DNA of 6,292 nt, taken from contig JANQRM010000516.1 in the NCBI GenBank assembly GCA_028284565.1, positions 1 to 6,292 of the forward strand, written 5' to 3'. A model generated the notes under the pieces. The model was not told the DNA's origin and did no database searches. It saw only the letters and a list, made by a program, of their open reading frames with translations. This DNA is from Anaerolineae bacterium. GTDB lineage: Bacteria; Chloroflexota; Anaerolineae; Aggregatilineales; Phototrophicaceae. Positions 1 to 4,685 of the stretch are shown one piece after another (position 1 is the stretch's first letter; the number at the start of each line of letters is the position of its first letter). The translations under genes and the position numbers were made by a program.

Positions 1-240
1 ATTAGCGGTTCCCGTGACAGATTGTGCCGTTAACATAAAGACACACACACTGCCAGTTAGTGGGTCGGTCACGGTTCGATTGCCCATTGGCGTTGTAAAT
101 GTCGTTGACAAGGTTGCGGGTTCCGGCGTGAAGGTGACGAGGTCAGGATTTTGTGGGTTCGTCGTTGAGGTTGTGGTCGCTGGATTACAAGCAACAACTA
201 TTCCCAGTACAATGAGTAAGGTTAGCGCATGACGAAACAT
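1..240 (-). CDS. Predicted lipoprotein, N-terminal 80 residues (cut by left window edge)
   Basis: An uninterrupted minus-strand frame of 80 codons starts at ATG 240-238 and runs off the left edge. The first 18 residues, MFRHALTLLIVLGIVVAC, form a lipoprotein signal peptide: a short basic start, a hydrophobic core, and a VVAC lipobox with the acceptor Cys at residue 18. Residues 19-45 are rich in Thr, Pro and Asn, as in the flexible tether of a surface lipoprotein. The rest (to residue 80) is Thr-rich and looks extracellular; I do not recognise a domain. The start is well supported: GGGGAGGA lies 6 nt upstream of the ATG, the best ribosome binding site among the full genes here. It follows the MoeA-PBP gene by 56 bp on the same strand but has its own promoter-like elements, so it may be an independent unit. 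Nothing seen ties it to cofactor synthesis. It should anchor to the outer face of the cytoplasmic membrane. Function unknown. Confidence 0.75.
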   Translation of the reverse strand, partial: MFRHALTLLIVLGIVVACNPATTTSTTNPQNPDLVTFTPEPATLSTTFTTPMGNRTVTDPLTGSVCVFMLTAQSVTGTAN

Positions 241-267
241 ATAAATTCCTCCCCAAAAATTTATCAC

Positions 268-281
268 TATCGTTAACGCTA
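268..281. promoter_or_regulatory. Imperfect 14-bp palindrome at the predicted transcript start (operator candidate)
   Basis: TATCGTTAACGCTA is a palindrome with a perfect 8-bp core (CGTTAACG) and one mismatched pair in the outer arms. It overlaps the start site expected from the TATAAT at 287-292, where a repressor would block transcription. No regulator for it is encoded here, and a 14-bp palindrome can arise by chance. Confidence 0.25.
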
Positions 282-286
282 AATGT

Positions 287-292
287 ATTATA
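287..292 (-). promoter_or_regulatory. -10 element (TATAAT) for the lipoprotein gene
   Basis: A perfect TATAAT read on the minus strand lies 5 nt beyond the stop codon of the MoeA-PBP gene. It would place the transcript start near 280, about 40 nt before the lipoprotein ATG. No good -35 hexamer is seen at 16-18 nt spacing; that position falls in the last codons of the upstream gene. The perfect hexamer, its placement and the strong downstream ribosome binding site support it, while the missing -35 weakens it. Confidence 0.45.
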
Positions 293-296
293 TCAG

Positions 297-2207
297 TTAT
301 TTTACCTTGCCTGTATCAGAGGTGTCATAGCCGGGTTGGGATTGGAGTTCGCTGATGAAGGAGTCGCTTCGTAAGGTCGATAGGAGATGGTTTATGCCTT
401 CGTTGTCGAGTGCCGACTCAGGTATCACAAGGTCAAAGCGTTCCCAGCCGACAGAGATAAAGTCGAGCTTCATGGCTTCTGCCGCCTGACGCACCCCCAT
501 GCCACAATCCCCCACACCCGATGCCACCGCCGCGGCTACTGCCAGATGCGTGACTTCTTCATGGTCGTAGCCAGCAATCGTATCGGTTGATATGCCACGC
601 TTGTCGAGTTCGACATCAAGGAGCATCCGTGTGCCTGCACCACGCTGACGATTGACATAAGTAACGCGGGTTAAGTCATCCAATGACTGAATATTTTTCG
701 GATTGCCCTGTTGCACCATCAAGCCTTGCTCACGATGAGCGAAGGTGATGAGTTGGACGGGCGTATCAGGCAGATAACGTGCCAGATAGGGCGTATTGTA
801 GGTCTGGGTATCAGGGTCAAGGAGATGCGAGCCTGCAAGATGGGCTTGCCCGCGCTTAAGGGCGATGAGTCCGCCTAATGAGCCGACATTCGCCGAAACA
901 AGTCGATAACCCGCAAAATTAACGGCAAGGTGCTGTGCCAATAAATCGAGCATGGGGTCATGACTGCCCATCGCCATGACCGTCTTTTGTAGAACGGACA
1001 GAGGGCGATAAAGGGAGACTTCCACCGTTTCATTGATATTCACGCCTTCGCTAAAGCGCGGGATATGCACCAACCCATCCGCACGCACGAGGGAAGTAAT
1101 CACGCCTGCGCCACGTTGAAGCGGAGTCGCCAGCCATTGGTCATTCACTTGGGCAACGGTGACACGCACGAAGTCGTCATCACCGATGGGCGAGACAAGT
1201 TTGCGGGTGAGGGCGGCGGATAAAGTTGAGGGAGATTCCGTTTCTTGTCCAAGCCATTGCCGAATGAGTGGGAGAATAAACAACTCCCCTGTGAGTGCCG
1301 CGCTGACAGGATAGCCGGGGACGCCGATGACGGGAATCGAATCGACCATGCCCAAAATCACGGGATGCCCCGGACGGACAGCCACACCATGCACCAACAA
1401 GTCGCCGAGTTCCTCAATGATATTCGCGGTGAAGTCTCGACTGCCTGCGGAAGAGCCAGAAAGCACACAAATTAAATCGGGGGATTGAGAGATAGCATCT
1501 TGTAGAGCCTGTTTCAGTTGGTCCGGGTCGTCGGGGATGATGTCTGTGATGTCGGATGTGCCACCAGAATCGAGAATGTGTCCCCGCAGGACGAGGGAGT
1601 TGTATTCGATGATTTCGCCCGCTTGGGGAGTCTGAGTCGGCGAGATGAGTTCGCTTCCGGTGGGAATAAGCAGAACGTTGGGTTGCCGGCGGACATTGAC
1701 TTGTGCATAGCCACAGCCGGCTAATGCGCCTAAATCAACCGGACGGAGTTGATGATTGACGGGCAAGACCAACTCGCTCGCCACCATATCCTCCCCCATG
1801 AGGCGGACGTGTTGCCACGGTGCAACACTCGCTCGGATTTCGATGGTGTTATCGTGTTGTTGGGTGTCTTCAATCATGATGACGGCGTTGGTATTGGAAG
1901 ATAAGGGGTCGCCTGTGTTGACGGGATGAGCTTGTGTTTCAAGTTGCAATTGCTTGGGGCGGGTTTCCGTTGCATCGCGGGTGTCGTCGGCTGATACCGC
2001 ATAGCCATCCATCGCGGCAGAGTGATAATGTGGCGAGGAGATTTTCGCCCAGATGGGTTCAGACGTGATACGTCCGAGAGCATCAATCAAGGGTACGGAT
2101 TCACTAGCTAATGACTCCCATTTGTTGACTGAACGCAATGCCATTTCAAGTTGCTTGCTGGCTTCGTCGAGTGGAATGTCGTTGAGGTAGATGTGTCGGT
2201 TGGTCAT
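297..2207 (-). CDS. MoeA-type molybdopterin molybdenumtransferase fused to a C-terminal PBP-like (LysR substrate-binding-like) domain
   Basis: This is a 636-aa two-part cytoplasmic protein. Residues 1-405 are MoeA-like and should insert molybdate (or tungstate) into adenylylated molybdopterin. Visible landmarks are MDGYA (66-70), NTGDP (97-101), GED (138-140), PTGSE (182-186), SGSSAGSRD (250-258), AVRPGHP (276-282) and GVPGYPVSA (295-303). Residues 408-625 match the PBP-like domain of MoeA/LysR fusions (COG1910 type), with SLGGL (443-447), AHLAGSHLLD (455-464), RQRGAGTR (520-527) and GVGDCGMG (564-571); such domains are thought to bind an oxyanion. The KPGKP lysines and LPGNP asparagine of stand-alone MoeA are replaced by RPGHP and VPGYP, which from memory is typical of this fusion subfamily. 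The ATG at 2207 has no Shine-Dalgarno of its own and overlaps the stop of a short upstream frame by ATGA, suggesting coupled translation. It is third in the leftward fdhD-moeA run. Domain call is firm; metal preference is unknown. Confidence 0.93.
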   Translation of the reverse strand: MTNRHIYLNDIPLDEASKQLEMALRSVNKWESLASESVPLIDALGRITSEPIWAKISSPHYHSAAMDGYAVSADDTRDATETRPKQLQLETQAHPVNTGDPLSSNTNAVIMIEDTQQHDNTIEIRASVAPWQHVRLMGEDMVASELVLPVNHQLRPVDLGALAGCGYAQVNVRRQPNVLLIPTGSELISPTQTPQAGEIIEYNSLVLRGHILDSGGTSDITDIIPDDPDQLKQALQDAISQSPDLICVLSGSSAGSRDFTANIIEELGDLLVHGVAVRPGHPVILGMVDSIPVIGVPGYPVSAALTGELFILPLIRQWLGQETESPSTLSAALTRKLVSPIGDDDFVRVTVAQVNDQWLATPLQRGAGVITSLVRADGLVHIPRFSEGVNINETVEVSLYRPLSVLQKTVMAMGSHDPMLDLLAQHLAVNFAGYRLVSANVGSLGGLIALKRGQAHLAGSHLLDPDTQTYNTPYLARYLPDTPVQLITFAHREQGLMVQQGNPKNIQSLDDLTRVTYVNRQRGAGTRMLLDVELDKRGISTDTIAGYDHEEVTHLAVAAAVASGVGDCGMGVRQAAEAMKLDFISVGWERFDLVIPESALDNEGINHLLSTLRSDSFISELQSQPGYDTSDTGKVK

Positions 2208-2269
2208 GGTTGTTGGTTGATTCTTAAATCCATTTTTAAGCAGATATATCGGTTTGCGTTATACAACAT
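2204..2269 (-). CDS. Candidate 21-residue leader peptide coupled to the MoeA-PBP gene
   Basis: On the minus strand AGAGGAGGATAAA directly precedes an ATG at 2269-2267, giving an AGGAGG site 5 nt from the start, close to ideal. The frame runs 21 codons (begins MLYNANRYIC, ends RINQQP) and stops at TGA 2206-2204, which overlaps the ATG of the MoeA-PBP gene (2207-2205) as ATGA. The downstream gene lacks a ribosome binding site, so ribosomes finishing here could reinitiate on it. The peptide has no run of one amino acid, no signal sequence and no recognisable domain, so it does not resemble a classical attenuator leader. Its job may be only ribosome delivery. It could also be chance in a purine-rich stretch next to a hairpin; the strong site plus the exact overlap argue against that. 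Confidence 0.42.
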   Translation of the reverse strand: MLYNANRYICLKMDLRINQQP

Positions 2270-2285
2270 TTTATCCTCCTCTAAA

Positions 2286-2308
2286 TCTCCCCCACTCCGT
2301 AGGGGAGA
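2286..2308. repeat. Hairpin with 7-bp G/C-tract arms between moeA and moeA-PBP
   Basis: TCTCCCC (2286-2292) and GGGGAGA (2302-2308) are perfect inverted arms around a 9-nt loop. It lies 9 nt after the moeA stop codon in the direction of transcription and is followed by TTTAGAGG, not a T run, so it is a poor intrinsic terminator. It may instead stabilise the moeA mRNA end or be a dispersed intergenic palindrome. Its arm composition and 9-nt loop resemble the palindrome upstream of moeA. Confidence 0.5.
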
Positions 2309-2317
2309 CATTTGGCT

Positions 2318-3556
2318 TTAAATGGTCGTGAATGAAAAGACCTTGACGTTTGTACCCACTTTGAGTCCGTTGCTATTGAGGGGGATATGGATGAGTCCGT
2401 CGGCGTGGATGAGGTTGAAGATGAGATTCGATTTGCCGAAAACAGGTGTTGCCATGAGTGAGTTACCGTCTTGATGCAGTGTCACCGGGATGGTGTCGTC
2501 GCGTCCGGTGGTGGATGGAATGTTGGCGGTGAGCGTGGCTGATTGGGTGAATGGAGACCGGGATGTGATTCCGAAGTGGTGATGGATGAGTGAAATGATG
2601 ATTTGTCGGGCGACGAGTAGTGCTGAGACCGGATTGCCGGGCAGTCCGATGACAGGTTTGTTGTCACAGACAGCCAATAATGTTGGTTTGCCGGGTTTGA
2701 CGGCGAGTCCATGTTGTAGAACCCCCGGTGTACCGAGCGAGTCAATCACATCACGGGTTAAGTCACGAATTGAGACGGAACTGCCTGCGGTAAGAACGAG
2801 CATATCCACCTGAGCGAAACCGTTACGTGCGTGGGTTAGATAATCCTCAAGGGTGTCTCTGGCGATGCCAATGATGTGGGGAGCTGCGCCTGCTTGTTGG
2901 ATGAGGCTGGCAAGTGTGTAAGCGTTGATGTCGCGGATTTGTCCTGCTTGGGGTATTTCATCGGGAGTGACCAACTCATCCCCACTACTGAGGATACCGA
3001 CTTTGGGTGGGAGAGTAACCGGAATCTCTGTAACTCCCACTGCTAGCAATCCCCCGATGTCTTGTGGACGAAGTTGTTGACCTTTTTTGAGAATGACATC
3101 CCCTATGCCCACATCTTCACCGATTTGAATGACATTTTCGCCAACCGCAACAGGAGCGAGAATTTCGATTTCGTCCGCGCTGAATTGCTGGGTGCGCTCG
3201 ACCATGACGACTGCATCGGCTGTATCGGGGAGCATTCCGCCGGTGTGAATGCTGACTGTCTCCCCCTGTTGGGTGTCGATTGATGCAGGCTGTCCCATAT
3301 GTATCTCACCAACGCACTTGAGATAGGCAGGTAGTGATTGGGTTGCGCCATATGTATCGGTTGCGCGGACTGCGTAGCCATCAACGGTACTGCGACGGAA
3401 TTCAGGAAGTGCAATTGGTGAGGTGATGGTTTCGGCGAGGATGCGTCCGAGAGCGTGTTGTGTGGAGATCGTTTCGGATTGGGGTTGGGGTGTCCAATGG
3501 TCGAAGAGTGTCGCTAAAGCCGATTCAATTGGTTGGACGTTGAAGAATTCGGGCAT
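2318..3556 (-). CDS. moeA: Molybdopterin molybdenumtransferase MoeA (stand-alone)
   Basis: This is a full-length 412-aa cytoplasmic MoeA that should insert molybdate (or tungstate) into adenylylated molybdopterin in the last common step of Moco/Wco synthesis. Family landmarks are all present: STVDGYA (56-62) with the active-site Asp at 59, HTGGMLP (104-110), TADAVVMVE (112-120), GED (146-148), LRPQDIG (162-168), SSGDEL (190-195), IRDIN (207-211), TAGSSVSIRD (256-265), VKPGKP (286-291) with both lysines kept, GLPGNPVSA (304-312), and the C-terminal barrel with HADGLIHIP (384-392). Unlike the neighbouring fusion, it has the canonical KPGKP and LPGNP motifs. The ATG at 3556 suits the family N-terminus (FNVQPIESAL), but no Shine-Dalgarno precedes it; the leader is A/C-rich. 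A TATAGT at 3608-3603 on this strand could be a -10, without a good -35. It lies 185 bp after fdhD and 110 bp before the fusion gene, so co-transcription is likely but unproven. Confidence 0.96.
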   Translation of the reverse strand: MPEFFNVQPIESALATLFDHWTPQPQSETISTQHALGRILAETITSPIALPEFRRSTVDGYAVRATDTYGATQSLPAYLKCVGEIHMGQPASIDTQQGETVSIHTGGMLPDTADAVVMVERTQQFSADEIEILAPVAVGENVIQIGEDVGIGDVILKKGQQLRPQDIGGLLAVGVTEIPVTLPPKVGILSSGDELVTPDEIPQAGQIRDINAYTLASLIQQAGAAPHIIGIARDTLEDYLTHARNGFAQVDMLVLTAGSSVSIRDLTRDVIDSLGTPGVLQHGLAVKPGKPTLLAVCDNKPVIGLPGNPVSALLVARQIIISLIHHHFGITSRSPFTQSATLTANIPSTTGRDDTIPVTLHQDGNSLMATPVFGKSNLIFNLIHADGLIHIPLNSNGLKVGTNVKVFSFTTI

Positions 3557-3651
3557 AGGGAGCTTTTAGTTGTTTAGTTATTGGTTGTTATTGACAAATT
3601 TGACTATAAAAACTAAGGAAGGCTTTGCATACTTCGAGAATGATAAACGCT

Positions 3652-3672
3652 CCCCTCCCTCAATCCCTCCCC
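3652..3672 (-). other. Canonical G-quadruplex motif upstream of moeA
   Basis: Read on the minus strand there are four G tracts of 4, 3, 3 and 4 bases separated by loops A, ATTGA and A, which fits G3+N1-7 exactly. It sits about 95-115 nt upstream of the moeA ATG on the sense strand, so it would be in the mRNA leader if transcription comes from fdhD or from a promoter within the gap above it. Two of its tracts are also one arm of the hairpin at 3664-3688. Confidence 0.6.
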
Positions 3673-3688
3673 GATTCTCAGGGAGGGA
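3664..3688. repeat. Hairpin with 8-bp perfect arms in the fdhD-moeA gap
   Basis: TCCCTCCC (3664-3671) and GGGAGGGA (3681-3688) are perfect inverted arms around a 9-nt loop (CGATTCTCA). A second CCTCCC copy at 3654-3659 offers another pairing partner for the right arm. No T tract follows on either strand, so it is not a convincing terminator. It resembles dispersed G/C-tract palindromes between genes in Chloroflexota and cyanobacteria (recollection, unverified). Confidence 0.6.
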
Positions 3689-3722
3689 GGCTGTAGGGAT
3701 TAAAAGAGCAATGCAACATTTC

Positions 3723-3740
3723 GCTCTGTGTCCTCTGTGG
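3723..3740 (-). repeat. Two units of a 9-nt repeat immediately after fdhD
   Basis: On the minus strand the sequence starting 1 nt after the fdhD stop reads CCACAGAGG then ACACAGAGC, two imperfect 9-nt units. A related pair (ACACAAAGC then ACACAAAGG) follows the glycosyltransferase gene at 5936-5953, in the same orientation relative to its gene. Confidence 0.45.
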
Positions 3741-3741
3741 T

Positions 3742-4530
3742 TCATTTTGCTATTCCTAAGCGTTGCGGATGGGTGTAGACGCGCAGGCTACCCCGACGTA
3801 CATAGCCAACAATGCAGATTCCCCATGCGTCGGCAAGGCGGACGGCGATGCTGGTGGGAGCAGTGCGACTGGCAACGAGGGGGATGTTCATTCGGCGGGC
3901 TTTGGTGAGCATTTCAGAACTAATGCGTCCACTTGTGAGTAAGATTTTATCGCAAGTGTCGATGTTGGCTTGGAGGGCTTTGCCGGTGACTTTATCGACA
4001 GCGTTGTGTCGCCCGACATCTTCTGCACTGACTAATACGGCATTTGTATCGGCGAGGACAGCGGTATGCACCCCACGCACAAGATTATAGAGTTGTGCCT
4101 CGCCTTGTAATTCGCGCATTCGGTCTTGGATAACATCTGGGGTTGTTGCGAAGTCGCTTTCGAGTGATGGATGGGATTCGGTGAGATGTCCCAAGGTTAC
4201 GCCACCTCCACAGCCAGACGTGAGTATCATGCGTCGTGGAGGGTTGAAATTTGGCTTGTTTAGGAGTATGTCAACGACTGTTCCCGCGACGTTCTGCTGA
4301 ATGTGTCCGATGTCTGCGAGCGAGTCAATCACCCTTTCGTTATAGAGAAAGCCCAGCGCGAGATCCTCTTGGTCGATGGGACTGCACATCACGGTGGCTA
4401 GCTCTTGTCCGTTGACGTAGAGGCTGACCAAGATTTCGTCAATGACACCACCTTCGACAGGTTGTGCGGAATCTTTCTCTACCACCCAATAAGTGTAAGG
4501 CAATGCGCCGGGTTGGTTGGAACTTATCAT
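3742..4530 (-). CDS. fdhD: FdhD, sulfurtransferase required for formate dehydrogenase activity
   Basis: FdhD passes sulfur from a cysteine desulfurase to the Mo/W-bis-pterin cofactor of formate dehydrogenase-like enzymes. From ATG 4530 the protein has 262 residues, close to the family norm. Hallmarks, numbered from this start, are VNGQELATVMCSP (39-51), DLALGFLYNE (56-65), TSGCGGG (104-110), the signature EDVGRHNAVDKVTG (170-183), LLTSGRISSEM (197-207) and the C-terminal SRTAPTSIAVRLAD (221-234) to GSLRVYTHPQR. The motif region holds a single Cys (107) where E. coli FdhD has CxxC. The frame stays open up to a TTG at 4611, but those 27 residues are lysine- and asparagine-rich and unlike the family, and a TATAAT lies between the two starts, so I chose the ATG. 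No Shine-Dalgarno is visible. It is first in the leftward run with two moeA genes, which fits a shared cofactor role; no formate dehydrogenase gene is in the window. Confidence 0.95.
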   Translation of the reverse strand: MISSNQPGALPYTYWVVEKDSAQPVEGGVIDEILVSLYVNGQELATVMCSPIDQEDLALGFLYNERVIDSLADIGHIQQNVAGTVVDILLNKPNFNPPRRMILTSGCGGGVTLGHLTESHPSLESDFATTPDVIQDRMRELQGEAQLYNLVRGVHTAVLADTNAVLVSAEDVGRHNAVDKVTGKALQANIDTCDKILLTSGRISSEMLTKARRMNIPLVASRTAPTSIAVRLADAWGICIVGYVRRGSLRVYTHPQRLGIAK

Positions 4531-4558
4531 TGTGACTCGCTTTGATTTGTTGTTGTCT

Positions 4559-4564
4559 ATTATA
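4559..4564 (-). promoter_or_regulatory. -10 element (TATAAT) for fdhD and possibly the whole leftward cluster
   Basis: A perfect minus-strand TATAAT lies 28 nt upstream of the fdhD ATG at 4530 and predicts a start near 4552. The hexamers 16-18 nt further upstream are poor (for example ATCAAA), so the promoter may need an activator or be weak. Its position inside the longer TTG-started frame supports the ATG start. Confidence 0.45.
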
Positions 4565-4597
4565 ACTGACTTTCTGATTGATTTGATTTTCAGCTTT

Positions 4598-4624
4598 TTG
4601 ATAAATGTCAAGGTAGGCTATAGT
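4598..4624 (+). promoter_or_regulatory. Possible sigma70-like promoter for the rightward membrane protein gene
   Basis: TTGATA (4598-4603) and TATAGT (4619-4624) each differ from the consensus by one base, with a 15-bp spacer that is shorter than the usual 17. Transcription would begin near 4631, inside the palindrome at 4623-4650, and give a leader of about 55 nt. The short spacer makes this tentative. Confidence 0.25.
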
Positions 4625-4650
4625 AAGGGCGTACAGCGGTACGCCCCTAC
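4623..4650. repeat. Long palindrome between the divergent fdhD and glycosyltransferase genes
   Basis: GTAAGGGCGTAC (4623-4634) and GTACGCCCCTAC (4639-4650) are inverted 12-nt arms with one mismatch around the 4-nt loop AGCG. The same style of GTAGGGGCGTAC palindrome is, from memory, a common dispersed intergenic repeat in cyanobacteria and Chloroflexota. It could also act as an operator in this divergent region or as a transcript hairpin. No T tract follows it on either strand. Confidence 0.65.
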
Positions 4651-4685
4651 ACAATTTAAATATCATAATTCCATTTTTATTCAGA

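Noticed and set aside
14..232. Plus-strand 72-codon frame at the left edge
   Set aside because: It is the antisense shadow of the lipoprotein gene, which has a clear signal peptide, lipobox and ribosome binding site.
2286..2308. Rho-independent terminator after moeA
   Set aside because: The stem is good, but no T tract follows it in the direction of transcription (TTTAGAGG).
3557..3741. Molybdenum-cofactor (Moco) riboswitch in the fdhD-moeA gap
   Set aside because: I looked for the multi-stem layout expected of this RNA and found only the simple G/C-tract hairpin. A covariance-model search with the Moco RNA family would decide.
3570..3908. Plus-strand 112-codon frame across the fdhD-moeA gap
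   Set aside because: It runs antisense through the end of fdhD and through the G/C-tract palindrome, has no ribosome binding site, and its product has no family character.
4531..4611. N-terminal extension of FdhD to a TTG start at 4611
   Set aside because: The extra 27 residues do not look like the family, and a TATAAT sits inside them; ATG 4530 gives a normal-length FdhD.
4606..4611. Perfect minus-strand TTGACA upstream of fdhD
   Set aside because: No -10-like hexamer lies 16-18 nt downstream of it; the TATAAT at 4564-4559 is about 41 nt away, too far to pair with it.
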